DNA of 64,000 nucleotides from Streptomyces rapamycinicus NRRL 5491 (GTDB lineage Bacteria; Actinomycetota; Actinomycetes; Streptomycetales; Streptomycetaceae): the NCBI RefSeq assembly GCF_024298965.1, contig NZ_CP085193.1:8928001-8992000 (forward strand), given 5' to 3'. Every line of letters starts with the position of its first letter. The stretch's first letter is position 1. The notes beneath the pieces are model-generated. The model had not been told where the DNA came from, did not search any database, and was given only the letters and a program-made list of their open reading frames with translations. The position numbers and the translations under genes were made by a program. Below are positions 12,509-20,531 of this stretch, piece by piece.

Positions 12509-13203
12509 ACGCGGACCAGAAGATGCGTCAGTCCACCTCGGCGTCGGCGTACGGCGCGAGGGCGGGGACGGGCGCCGGTTCCGGTACCGGGGACGGGGAC
12601 GCGCCCGGGCGCGTCCGGCGCTTCTGGTCCGAGCGGCGGCTACCGGCGGGGATCGTCGCCCTGGTCATCGCCGCCGTCAGCGGGCTGCTGCTGTACGACG
12701 TGGCGGCCGTGCGCTCGGGCCGGCGCGCCATGCGGTGGCGGGACTGGCTCGCCGATGAACTCGCCGCACGGCCGCTGGACAACGCGTGGATCGTGGGCGG
12801 GGCGGCGCTGCTGGCCGCGCTGGGCGTGTGGATGGTGATCCTCGCGATGGCGCCGGGGCTGCGGGGTCTGCTGCCGATGCGCGCGCCGGAGCAGGAGCCG
12901 GGGGCGGAGTCGGGGCCGGGGTCGGGCGGAGAAGCCGGGGCCGCCGTTCGAGCGGGAATCGACCGGACGTCGGCGGGGCTGGTGCTTCGCGACCGGGCGA
13001 TGGAGGTGCCCGGTGTCCGGTCGGCCCGCGTGGACGTCGGCCGTCGGCGGATCAGGGCCCGCGCGCTGGCCCACTTCCGCGACCTCGACGAGGTACGCGC
13101 GGATCTGGACACCGCCCTCCACGAGGGCATCCGCCAACTGGGTCTGGCCCGGCCGCCCGCCCTCTCCGTCCACGTACGGCGCTCCGCGGAGCCGAAGGGG
13201 TGA
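12505..13203 (+). CDS. DUF6286-type two-helix membrane protein
   Basis: The 232-residue protein has a disordered Gly-rich N-terminus (1-30), a first membrane helix (about 45-70, IVALVIAAVSGLLLYDVAAV), an extracytoplasmic stretch, and a second helix (about 92-118, LLAALGVWMVILAMAPGLRG). A cytoplasmic domain (about 150-232) contains MEVPGVRSARVDVGRRRIRA and resembles the small folds of Asp23 anchors. It starts inside the stop of the preceding Asp23 gene (4-bp overlap), so translation is coupled. It is likely a membrane component of the same envelope assembly. Confidence 0.8.
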   Translation: MNADQKMRQSTSASAYGARAGTGAGSGTGDGDAPGRVRRFWSERRLPAGIVALVIAAVSGLLLYDVAAVRSGRRAMRWRDWLADELAARPLDNAWIVGGAALLAALGVWMVILAMAPGLRGLLPMRAPEQEPGAESGPGSGGEAGAAVRAGIDRTSAGLVLRDRAMEVPGVRSARVDVGRRRIRARALAHFRDLDEVRADLDTALHEGIRQLGLARPPALSVHVRRSAEPKG

Positions 13204-13210
13204 GCGCGCC

Positions 13211-13765
13211 ATGCTGAGTGTCGTCAACCGGGTGCTGCTGGGGGTCGTGGGGCTGGTCCTGGCCGCCGCGGGCGCGGTGGTCCTGGCCGGGTGGCCGCCG
13301 TTCGACGGCCGCGACGATGTGCTGCTCAGCCGGGCGGACCGCACGCGGTGGCGGGACACCGGATGGTGGTGGCCGGCCGTCATCGCGGCGCTGGCGGTGC
13401 TGTTCGTGCTGTCCCTGTGCTGGTTCCTGGTCCAGCTGCGACGGCGTCGGCTCCAGGAAGTGCTCGTGGAGACGGGCGACGGCGAGGGCGCCCTGCTGCG
13501 CGGCCGCGCCCTGGAAGCCGCCCTCTTGTCGGACGCGGAGACGCTGGACGGCGTGGAGCGCGCCCACGTCCTGCTACGGGGCCGCCGGACGACACCGGAG
13601 GCCCGGATGGGCTTGTCGCTGGACGCGCGGGCGGACCCGCTGTCGACTCTGGACGCGGTGCGGGCGGAGGCCCTGGAACGCGCCCGCACGTCGGCGGGCC
13701 TGGAGCGGCTTCCGGCGGAGGTGCGGCTGAGGGTGGCCCGGCACGGGGCGGAGCGGGCGCGGTAG
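13211..13765 (+). CDS. AmaP-like membrane anchor of the Asp23 cluster
   Basis: The 184-residue protein has two N-terminal membrane helices (about 5-27, and 60-80 around AVIAALAVLFVLSLCWFLV), then a basic RRRRLQE stretch and a cytoplasmic domain. This is the layout of AmaP, which tethers Asp23 to the membrane. ATG at 13211 has AAGGGG upstream, inside the end of the previous gene, only 7 bp away. It is the last gene of the cluster; a repeat-rich gap follows. Confidence 0.78.
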   Translation: MLSVVNRVLLGVVGLVLAAAGAVVLAGWPPFDGRDDVLLSRADRTRWRDTGWWWPAVIAALAVLFVLSLCWFLVQLRRRRLQEVLVETGDGEGALLRGRALEAALLSDAETLDGVERAHVLLRGRRTTPEARMGLSLDARADPLSTLDAVRAEALERARTSAGLERLPAEVRLRVARHGAERAR

Positions 13766-13826
13766 CTCTGCGAGCGCGGATGCGTGGCGCGACCCCGCCG
13801 ACCCGTGTTCGCCCCCGGCGGGCATT

Positions 13827-13841
13827 CCCCCCCCCCCCCCC
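13827..13841. repeat. 15-nt poly-C run
   Basis: Fifteen consecutive C residues lie in the gap after the AmaP-like gene. The run is outside genes and is a likely place for slippage or sequencing length error. Confidence 0.9.
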
Positions 13842-13857
13842 TCCCCGCTGGATCCGA

Positions 13858-13978
13858 TGTGCGGCTCCGCCGCGCGGCATGGGGCTCCGCCCTCTGGACC
13901 CCCACCGGGGCTCCGCCCCGGACCCCGTTCCTCATTCCGCCCCGGACCCCGCTCCTCAAACGCCGGAGAGGCCGACTT
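13858..13978. repeat. Dispersed Streptomyces intergenic repeat (GGGGCTCCGCCCCGGACCCC type)
   Basis: The block holds two near-copies of a GGGGCTCCGCC(CC)xGGACCCC palindromic unit, a further CCGCCCCGGACCCCG, and the segment CCTCAAACGCCGGAGAGG. This combination recurs between genes throughout Streptomyces chromosomes. Here it separates the convergent AmaP-like and SDR genes and probably also acts as a terminator. Recognition is from general knowledge, not from a search. Confidence 0.55.
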
Positions 13979-13992
13979 CCGGAGGCGATCCC

Positions 13993-14748
13993 TCAGATGT
14001 TGTGGAGGGCCCCGCCGTCCACCGGAAGCATCAGCCCGGTCAGGTACGACGCCGCAGGCGAGAGCAGGAAAGCCGCGGCCTTGCCGAATTCCTCGGGCGT
14101 CCCGTACCGCCGCAGCGGAATCGCCGCCGCGTTCCGCTCCCGTGAGGCCTCCGCGTCGCCGGAGAGGGAATCGAGCTCGCGCACGCGGTCGGTGTCGATG
14201 CGGGCCGGGAGGAGGCCCACGACGCGGATGCCGCGGGGGCCGACCTCGAGGGAGAGGGACTTGGCGAACCCGGCGAGGCCGGGGCGCAGGCCGTTGGAGA
14301 CGGTGAGGCCGGGGATCGGCTCGCGGACGGAGCCGGAGAGGACGAAGCCGATCACGCCCCCGGAGGGGAGTTGCTCCGCGGCGGCGCGGGCGAGGCGGAC
14401 GGCGCCGAGGAAGACGGAGTCGAAGGCGGCCTGCCACTGGGCGTCGGTGATGTCGGTGGTGAGCCCGGCCGGGGGGCCGCCGACGCTGATGAGGACGCCG
14501 TCGAAGCCACTGAAGCGCTCCCGGGCGGTGGTGATGAGGCGGGTCGCCACCTCGGGGTCGGCGTTGTCGGCGGCGACCCCGGCCGCGTTCGGCCCGAGGT
14601 CGGCGGCGACGGCGGCCGCCGTATCGGCGTCGCGGCCGGTGATGACGGTCTTCGCACCGTCGGCGATCAGCTCACGGGCGGCCGCGAGCCCCAGCCCGCG
14701 GGTGGCCCCGGTGACGATGTACACCCGGTCTTTGAGTCCAAGATCCAT
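13993..14748 (-). CDS. SDR family oxidoreductase lacking the usual Tyr/Lys pair
   Basis: The 251-residue Rossmann protein has the NAD(P) motif TGATRGLGLA at about 13-22, a DNADPEV segment, and VSVGGPP in place of NNAG. Where a classical SDR has YxxxK, this protein reads VSNGLRPGLAGFAKSLSLEVGPRGIRV, so Tyr is replaced by Ser and Lys by Arg. It may be a divergent active enzyme or a binding protein. ATG at 14748 is the only sensible start. It lies 4 bp downstream of the GH15 gene stop on the same strand and is probably co-transcribed with it. Confidence 0.85.
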   Translation of the reverse strand: MDLGLKDRVYIVTGATRGLGLAAARELIADGAKTVITGRDADTAAAVAADLGPNAAGVAADNADPEVATRLITTARERFSGFDGVLISVGGPPAGLTTDITDAQWQAAFDSVFLGAVRLARAAAEQLPSGGVIGFVLSGSVREPIPGLTVSNGLRPGLAGFAKSLSLEVGPRGIRVVGLLPARIDTDRVRELDSLSGDAEASRERNAAAIPLRRYGTPEEFGKAAAFLLSPAASYLTGLMLPVDGGALHNI

Positions 14749-14752
14749 GGGG

Positions 14753-16534
14753 TCAGTCTGCCCTGGGTCGCTCCGCGAGGGTGAGGGCGGTCCCCACCAG
14801 TCCGATGTGGCTGAACGCCTGCGGGAAGTTGCCGAGCTGCCGGCCGGTCGCCGGGTCGTACTCCTCGGCGAGCAGCCCGACGTCGTTGCGGAGCGCGAGG
14901 AGGCGTTCGAAGAGGGTCCGGGCGTCCTTGTGGCGGCCGGCCAGCTGGAGGGCGTCGGCGAGCCAGAAGGAGCAGGCGAGGAAGGCGCCCTCGGCGCCGG
15001 GGAGGCCGTCCACGCCGCCGTCGGTGGTGTAGCGGCGGATCAGGCCGTCCTCGCTGAGCTCGCGGCGGACCGCGTCGATGGTGCCGAGGACGCGGGGGTC
15101 GGTGGCGGGGAGGAAGCCCACGCGCGGGATGAGCAGGGTCGCGGCGTCCAGCTCGGTCGAGCCGTAGGACTGGGTGAAGGCGGACCGCTCGGGGTCGTAG
15201 CCCTTCTCGCAGACCTCGCGGTGGACGGCGTCACGCATCGCGCGCCAGCGGTTCGCGTCCCCGCCCAGCCCCGGGTCGGCCTCCATTGCGCGGACGGCGC
15301 GGTCGGCGGCCACCCAGGCCATGACCTTGGAGTGGACGAAGTGGCGGCGCGGCCCGCGGACCTCCCACAGCCCCTCGTCGGGGTCGCGCCAGGCGGACTC
15401 CAGGAAGTCCATCAGCGCGGTCTGGATCTGCCAGGCGTGCGGTTCGGCGGGCAGCCCGGAGGCGCGGGCGAGGTGGAGGGTGTCGAGCACCTCGCCGTAG
15501 ATGTCGAGCTGGCGCTGGTCGACCGCGTCGTTGCCGACCCGGACCGGGGTCGAGCGCTCGTACCCCTCCAGCCAGGTCAGCTCCTGCTCATGGACCCGGC
15601 GCTCGCCCGCCAGGCCGTACATGACCTGCAGCTCCGCCGGGTCGCCGGCGATCGCCCGCAGCAGCCAGTCGCGCCAGGCGACGGCCTCCTCCTGGTAGCC
15701 GGCACGGAGCAGGGCGTTCAGGGTGAGGGTGGAGTCGCGCAGCCAGCAGTAGCGGTAGTCCCAGTTGCGGACCCCGCCCAGCCGCTCGGGCAGCGAGGTG
15801 GTGGGGGCCGCGACGACCCCGCCGCTCGGGGCGTAGGTGAGCGCCTTGAGAGTGATCAGGGAGCGCATGACGGCGTCCCGGTACGGGCCCTCGTAGCGGC
15901 ACCGGGCGGCCCAGCCGTGCCAGTCCTCCAGGCTGGCACGGAGGGAGTGGTACGGGTCGATGAGCCGGGGGCGGGGCTCATGGGAGGGGTGCCAGGTGAG
16001 CACGAAGGCCACCCGGTCCCCGGCCGAGACGGTGAACTCGGAGCGGGTGCTGAAGTCCTCGCCGTAGGTGCGGACCTCGGGCTCCGAGCGCAGCCATACG
16101 GAGTCCGGCCCGGCGATCGCGATCCGGTGGCCGTCGGTGCGGCGCACCCAGGGGACGACCCGCCCGTAGTCGAAGCGGAGCCGCAGGACGCCGAGCATCT
16201 CGACGCTGCCGGAGACGCCCTCGACGATGCGCACGACGTCGGGGGCGCGGTCGCGCTGCGGCATGAAGTCGATGACCTTGACCGTGCCCGTCTCCGTCTC
16301 CCAGACGGACTCCAGGACGAGGGAGTCGTCGAGGTAGCCGCGGCGGGTGCAGGCGCCCGCGCCCTTGGGGGCGAGCCGCCAGTGGCCGTTGTCGCGGTCG
16401 CCGAGGAGCGCGGCGAAGCAGGCGGGGGAGTCGAAGCGGGGCAGGCACAGCCAGTCGATCGAGCCATGGCGGCTGATCAGTGCCGCCGTCTGGTGGTCGC
16501 CGATGAGGGCGTAGTCGTCGATGTGCTGGGCCAT
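14753..16534 (-). CDS. Glycoside hydrolase family 15 protein (trehalase/glucoamylase-like)
   Basis: The 593-residue protein opens with IDDYALIGDHQTAALISRHG and SIDWLCLPRFDSPACFAALL, typical of bacterial GH15 proteins that include the actinobacterial trehalases. The (alpha/alpha)6 core carries NWDYRYCWLRDSTLTLNALL near residue 270 and, near the end, LLAEEYDPATGRQLGNFPQA, where the catalytic base Glu is expected. No signal peptide is present, so it is cytoplasmic. The start at 16534 (MAQHIDDY) is preferred over one 16 codons upstream because conservation begins there. Trehalase is more likely than glucoamylase in this lineage, but the substrate is inferred. Confidence 0.85.
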   Translation of the reverse strand: MAQHIDDYALIGDHQTAALISRHGSIDWLCLPRFDSPACFAALLGDRDNGHWRLAPKGAGACTRRGYLDDSLVLESVWETETGTVKVIDFMPQRDRAPDVVRIVEGVSGSVEMLGVLRLRFDYGRVVPWVRRTDGHRIAIAGPDSVWLRSEPEVRTYGEDFSTRSEFTVSAGDRVAFVLTWHPSHEPRPRLIDPYHSLRASLEDWHGWAARCRYEGPYRDAVMRSLITLKALTYAPSGGVVAAPTTSLPERLGGVRNWDYRYCWLRDSTLTLNALLRAGYQEEAVAWRDWLLRAIAGDPAELQVMYGLAGERRVHEQELTWLEGYERSTPVRVGNDAVDQRQLDIYGEVLDTLHLARASGLPAEPHAWQIQTALMDFLESAWRDPDEGLWEVRGPRRHFVHSKVMAWVAADRAVRAMEADPGLGGDANRWRAMRDAVHREVCEKGYDPERSAFTQSYGSTELDAATLLIPRVGFLPATDPRVLGTIDAVRRELSEDGLIRRYTTDGGVDGLPGAEGAFLACSFWLADALQLAGRHKDARTLFERLLALRNDVGLLAEEYDPATGRQLGNFPQAFSHIGLVGTALTLAERPRAD

Positions 16535-16665
16535 GTCCGGCGCCTTCCCGGGGAAGCGGGATTCTAGGCCCCGCCCGGCCAAGATCCGCTGGATGAGGGC
16601 TGATGGGGTGTGCGGCGGGCTGTTCCCCTCCCCGCCGCAGGCGTTACGGCCCGCCGGACGAGGGC

Positions 16666-16860
16666 CTAGGGGGCTTCTGATGGATCTCCGTGGAGGAAGG
16701 AGCGGCGTCAGGGGGCACCTCCCAGCGGTAGCTGGGGGAGCGTGCTCTCGGCGTGCCGGGCGGAAGCCCTCGTAGCGGAGCTACTAGGGGTTTTGTCCGG
16801 TGCGGCGAGAGGGCGTGCCGGGTGTCGCGACGCCGCGGAGATCCATCAGAAGCCCCCTAG
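16666..16860. mobile_element. MITE-like element, 21-bp perfect terminal inverted repeats with CTAG duplication
   Basis: Left end 16670-16690 (GGGGCTTCTGATGG, ending ATCTCCG) is the exact reverse complement of right end 16836-16856. Both ends are flanked by CTAG (16666-16669 and 16857-16860), consistent with a 4-bp target duplication. The 187-bp element has no gene but contains hairpins, for example CTCCCAGC-GGTA-GCTGGG near 16719-16736 and GTAGC-GGA-GCTAC. The right CTAG supplies the TAG stop of the SURF1 gene. No transposase is present, so it would be mobilised in trans, possibly by an IS5-like enzyme (inference from the YTAR-type target). Confidence 0.65.
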
Positions 16861-17666
16861 TCCGTGGCGGCCGCGGCGGGAACCTTCTCCGGCGTGGCCG
16901 CCGCCTTCGCGGCCTCGTCGGCGCGGTCCCGCCGCTCGCGGCGGGCCAGCACGAACCAGCCGATGGGCACACCGGCGGAGAACAGCCACCACTGGACGGC
17001 GTACGCCATGTGCGGGCCGATGTCGCTGTGGTTGGGCGCGGCGACCGGCTGGGGCTGCTTGCCGCCCTTGGGAGAGGACGAGGTGAGCTCGATGTAGCCG
17101 CCGAGGACGGGCCGGGACAGCGCCCTCGCCTGCTGCTCGCTGTTGATCAGTGAGACCTGGCGGGGCGGCAGCCCCTGCTTGTCCTTGATGCCGCTGTTGC
17201 CGCTGGTCTCGTCGGCCTTCAGCCGGCCGGTGACGGTGACCTTGCCGGAGGGGGCGGCGGGGACCTCGGGGAACTTGGTGAGGTCCGTGCCCGCCGGGAT
17301 CCAGCCCCGGTTGACCAGCACCGCGCGGTCGTCCGGGAGCAGCATGGGGGTGAGCACGAAGTAGCCGATGGACTGTTCGTCGGAGCCGGTGCGCTGGCGG
17401 ACGACGACCTCATGGGCGGTGTCATAGGTGCCGGTGGCGGTCACCGTGCGCCAGGTGTCGTCGCGGGGGACCGTACGGCCGGGGGCGGTGAACTTCTCGA
17501 CGGCCACGGCCGGGGCGTCGAGGTTGTCCCCGATCAGCTGGTTCTGCGCGACCCGGTGCTCATGGCGGTGCAGCTGCCAGAAACCCAGCCTGATCATCGT
17601 CGGGATCAGGGCCAGGGCCACGAGTGTGAGGATCACCCACTGCCGGGTCAACAGGAAGCGGTACAC
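16857..17666 (-). CDS. SURF1 family cytochrome c oxidase assembly protein
   Basis: The 269-residue membrane protein has one N-terminal helix (about 9-29, VILTLVALALIPTMIRLGFW) followed by QLHRHEHR, a large extracytoplasmic domain with the VLVNRGWIP signature, and a second helix near the end (YAVQWWLFSAGVPIGWFVLA) followed by a basic/Ala-rich tail. SURF1 proteins help insert heme into the aa3-type terminal oxidase. GTG at 17666 (MYRFLLTRQW) is preferred to an upstream ATG at 17747, since family proteins begin with this motif. The TAG stop lies in the CTAG flank of the MITE-like element. Confidence 0.88.
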   Translation of the reverse strand: MYRFLLTRQWVILTLVALALIPTMIRLGFWQLHRHEHRVAQNQLIGDNLDAPAVAVEKFTAPGRTVPRDDTWRTVTATGTYDTAHEVVVRQRTGSDEQSIGYFVLTPMLLPDDRAVLVNRGWIPAGTDLTKFPEVPAAPSGKVTVTGRLKADETSGNSGIKDKQGLPPRQVSLINSEQQARALSRPVLGGYIELTSSSPKGGKQPQPVAAPNHSDIGPHMAYAVQWWLFSAGVPIGWFVLARRERRDRADEAAKAAATPEKVPAAAATD

Positions 17667-17743
17667 ATCCTTGACCCTACTCGGCGTGGATTGTCCCTCG
17701 GCCGCTGGGGGCGGCCCAGGACAATCCACGCAGGTGGTCGGGT

Positions 17744-17977
17744 TCACACATGGTCGACGATGCCCACCTTCCCTTCCGCCCGCGCGCAGTGCGCACAGCA
17801 GTAGAACTGGCCGTCGGCCTCCACGCCCTGCCCGATGATCTGGGCCCGGCAGTGCTCACAGATGGGCGCCATGCGGTGGATGGCGCACTGGAAACAGTCG
17901 AAGACGTGCACATTGCCCTGTGCGTGCACTTCGAATGTCATCCGGTAGTCGTTTCCGCAGACCTCACAACGTGCCAT
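17744..17977 (-). CDS. Small zinc-ribbon protein
   Basis: The 77-residue protein has four Cys pairs: CEVC (4-7), CFQC (28-31), CEHC (39-42), and CCAHC near 60. A histidine-rich stretch lies between them, so it should bind two zinc ions in ribbon folds. The start is ATG at 17977 with GAGG just upstream. It lies 77 bp upstream of the SURF1 start on the same strand. Proteins of this kind are widely conserved in actinobacteria without a known function. Confidence 0.8.
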   Translation of the reverse strand: MARCEVCGNDYRMTFEVHAQGNVHVFDCFQCAIHRMAPICEHCRAQIIGQGVEADGQFYCCAHCARAEGKVGIVDHV

Positions 17978-18040
17978 GCGCCTCAGCGTGCGGGGCCGCG
18001 CGGTGGCGGGCGAGCGGCGGGCGGGCGCGTCGCGCCGACT

Positions 18041-19027
18041 TCACCTGTTTGTCGGCGGCGCGGGGGTGACGTCCTGGAGGAGCTGCATGAAGGCCGCCTC
18101 GTCGATGACGGGCGTGCCGAAGGAGCGGGCCTTGGTGGTCTTGGACGTGGGTGACTCGGGGTCGTTGGTCACCAGCACGCTGGTGAGCCGGGAGACGCTG
18201 GTGGCCACGTGCAGCCCGGCCTCGATGGCCCGGTCCTCCAGCAGCTCGCGGTCCACGGAGGTGTCACCGGAGAACGCCACCCGCATGCCCTGGACCAGCT
18301 GCCCGCCCGGCTCGTAGCGCCCTGGGTTGGGGTAGGGGCAGGCGGGGCGCTTGCGGCTGGGACGCCAGGTCTGCTGGTACGAACGCTGGCGGCCGATGGC
18401 CGGTCCTTCGGACCACTCGGTGAGCGGCTGGCAGGCCAGCAGCGGCAGCCGCAGCCCGGTCTCGGCGGCGCGGTGGAGACTGGGCCGGAAGGTCTCGGCG
18501 AGCACCCGCGCGTCGTCCAGGGCGTGGTGGGCGCGCCGCTGGACCACTCCGTAGTGCGCGGCGAGGGTCTCCAGCTTGTGGTTGGGCAGCGGCAGGCCCA
18601 GCTCCTTGGAGAGGGCGATGGTGCACAGCCGCTGCCGCACGGGCGCGGCGCCGCGGGTGCGGGCGTACTCGCGGGCGAGCATCGACCAGTCGAAGGCGGC
18701 GTTGTGCGCCACCAGGACGCGGTCGGCCAGGCGCTCGGAGAGCTCCGCGGCGATCTCGGGGAAGCGCGGGGCGCCCGCGAGCATCTCCGCGGTGAGGCCG
18801 TGGATCCACACCGGGCCGGGATCGCGCTGCGGATTGACCAGGGTGTACCAGTGGTCCTGCACCGCGCCCCGGGCGTCGAGCTGATAGACCGCCGCGGAGA
18901 CGATCCGGTCGTCGCGGGCGAGGCCGGTGGTCTCCACGTCGACGACCGCGTACCCCTGCGGATAGGTGGCCGGCCAGGAGGACGGCGGGGTGAGGTGCGG
19001 GGCGGCTGCCGTGGGGTCTTCGAGCAT
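18041..19027 (-). CDS. DEDDh 3'-5' exonuclease with C-terminal BRCT domain
   Basis: The 328-residue protein carries the DnaQ-like exonuclease motifs VVDVETTGL (Exo I, near residue 29), HNAAFDWSML (Exo II) and HHALDDARVLAET (Exo III, with the HxxxxD). A BRCT domain follows (about 240-320, QGMRVAFSGDTSVDRELLED). Related proteins are epsilon-like exonucleases used in repair or replication editing. The ATG at 19027 lies 8 nt after TATCCT (19041-19036, minus strand), so the mRNA may be leaderless; a TTG two codons upstream is less likely. Confidence 0.9.
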   Translation of the reverse strand: MLEDPTAAAPHLTPPSSWPATYPQGYAVVDVETTGLARDDRIVSAAVYQLDARGAVQDHWYTLVNPQRDPGPVWIHGLTAEMLAGAPRFPEIAAELSERLADRVLVAHNAAFDWSMLAREYARTRGAAPVRQRLCTIALSKELGLPLPNHKLETLAAHYGVVQRRAHHALDDARVLAETFRPSLHRAAETGLRLPLLACQPLTEWSEGPAIGRQRSYQQTWRPSRKRPACPYPNPGRYEPGGQLVQGMRVAFSGDTSVDRELLEDRAIEAGLHVATSVSRLTSVLVTNDPESPTSKTTKARSFGTPVIDEAAFMQLLQDVTPAPPTNR

Positions 19028-19475
19028 GGTCAATGAGGATACGGGCCGTCACGGACAACCCTGACCGGCGGGCCGGTCGGGACGTATGCCGCCCCGGGGT
19101 TGACGGGGTGTCGGGCCCGGGCGGTGGGTCGAAGTCGACGCGGTAGACATCGCCCAGACAGTCGCCGAGCGCCCGGTAGTCCGGGTCGTCCGCCACGGAC
19201 TTGCCCTTGGCCGGGCGCACCGCCGACAGGCCGCCCGTGAGCTTCGCGGTGACGCGGTCCGCGTCGAAGGAGCCCTGGGAACGCACCCGGGCGGCGTCGA
19301 GATAGGAGACCTGGGGCCCCTGCGCGCCCGCGGCCGAGATGTGCCCCACCGCGCCCATCAGGGCTGAGGGGGAGTCATCGCCGCCCGGCCCGGAGGGGCA
19401 CTTCGTGGTGAGCGCCGACAGCAGGCAGGCGAAGGCCATGCCACCGATCCGGGACCGTTCTCCGGCTCTGCGCAC
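19028..19475 (-). pseudogene. Truncated conserved secreted/lipoprotein-like gene
   Basis: Minus-strand codons from about 19475 to 19100 show a strong G/C third-position bias. They encode a hydrophobic start (MAFACLLSALTTKC from ATG 19439) followed by SALMGAVGHISAAGAQGPQV, SYLDAARVRSQ and DYRALGDCLGDVYRVDF. This looks like parts of a family of large Streptomyces secreted proteins of unknown function. The frame then loses coding character and runs without a stop into the exonuclease gene. The Lys before the Cys makes a poor lipobox. I read it as a gene that has lost its 3' part by deletion or frameshift; a small functional protein is not excluded. Confidence 0.4.
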
Positions 19476-19536
19476 AGGCGGGGAGCTTAATCGGCCATGC
19501 CGCCATCGGCCACGCCGTCCGGGGCGAGACCTGTTG

Positions 19537-19566
19537 TTGACACCGCATCTACCATACTTGTTGGTA
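19537..19566 (+). promoter_or_regulatory. Promoter/operator candidate before the hydroxylase-lysoplasmalogenase operon
   Basis: TTGACA (19537-19542) is an ideal -35 box, but no TANNNT box sits at standard distance. TACCA (19550-19554) and TGGTA (19562-19566) form an inverted repeat with a 7-bp centre, overlapping where the -10 region should be. This fits a repressed or activator-dependent promoter. Confidence 0.35.
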
Positions 19567-19610
19567 ACTACCCCTAGCGGCGGCCTTACGGGCGGTTCTA
19601 TGTTGCCGAC

Positions 19611-20531
19611 ATGCCGCACCTGCCCAATGCCGTGATGTGGTCGATACCGGCCTTTGTCCTGCTCGCCGTCGTGGAGATGGTGAGCTACCGCTTCCACCCC
19701 GACGACGACGCCGAGGGCTACGCGGCGAAGGACGCCGCGACCAGCGTCACCATGGGGCTCGGCAGCCTGGTCTTCGATCTGCTGTGGAAGATCCCGATTG
19801 TGGCGATCTACGCCGCCATCTACGAACTCACCCCGCTGCACGTGCCGGTGGTGTGGTGGACGCTGCCGCTGATGCTGCTCGCCCAGGACTTCTTCTACTA
19901 CTGGTCGCACCGCGGGCACCACGTCATCCGCATCCTGTGGGCGTGCCATGTGGTGCACCACTCCAGCCGCAAGTTCAACTTCACCACCGCCCTGCGGCAG
20001 CCGTGGACCACCTGGACCGTCTGGCCGTTCTACGTGCCGATGATCGCGCTCGGGGTGCATCCGGCGGCGGTGGCGTTCTGCTCGTCGGTGAACCTCGTCT
20101 ACCAGTTCTGGATCCACACCGAGCGGATCGGCAACCTGCCGCGCCCCGTCGAGTTCGTCTTCAACACCCCCTCGCACCACCGCGTCCACCACGCCTCCCA
20201 AGGCGGCTATCTGGACCGCAACTTCGGGGGCATCCTCATCGTCTGGGACCGGCTCTTCGGGTCCTTCGTCCCCGAGACCGATCGGCCCGTCTACGGCCTG
20301 ACGAAGAACATCGACACCTACAACCCGCTGCGCGTGGCCACGCACGAGTACGCGGCCATCGCCCGCGACATCGCGGCGGCGCGGGACTGGCGCGAGCGGG
20401 CGGGCCGGGTCTTCCGGGGACCGGGCTGGCAGCCCGCGACGGCCCCGGAGGCGGGTCTCCCGGAGGCCGGTTCCCCCGAGGCCGGTCCGGAGGCCGGGCG
20501 GCCGGAGCCGGTCGGCGAGAGCGTGCGGTGA
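19611..20531 (+). CDS. Sterol desaturase / fatty acid hydroxylase family protein (alkylglycerol monooxygenase-like)
   Basis: The 306-residue membrane di-iron enzyme has hydrophobic helices at about 8-25, 45-70 and 78-90. Its histidine boxes are HRGHH (about 103), HVVHHSS (about 116) and HRVHH (about 190). The family hydroxylates or desaturates lipids and includes alkylglycerol monooxygenase, which cleaves ether lipids. A repetitive Pro/Glu/Ala/Gly tail (EAGLPEAGSPEAGPEAGRPE) follows about residue 275. The stop overlaps the next start by 4 bp (GTGA). The lysoplasmalogenase partner favours an ether-lipid role, but that is inference. Confidence 0.87.
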   Translation: MPHLPNAVMWSIPAFVLLAVVEMVSYRFHPDDDAEGYAAKDAATSVTMGLGSLVFDLLWKIPIVAIYAAIYELTPLHVPVVWWTLPLMLLAQDFFYYWSHRGHHVIRILWACHVVHHSSRKFNFTTALRQPWTTWTVWPFYVPMIALGVHPAAVAFCSSVNLVYQFWIHTERIGNLPRPVEFVFNTPSHHRVHHASQGGYLDRNFGGILIVWDRLFGSFVPETDRPVYGLTKNIDTYNPLRVATHEYAAIARDIAAARDWRERAGRVFRGPGWQPATAPEAGLPEAGSPEAGPEAGRPEPVGESVR

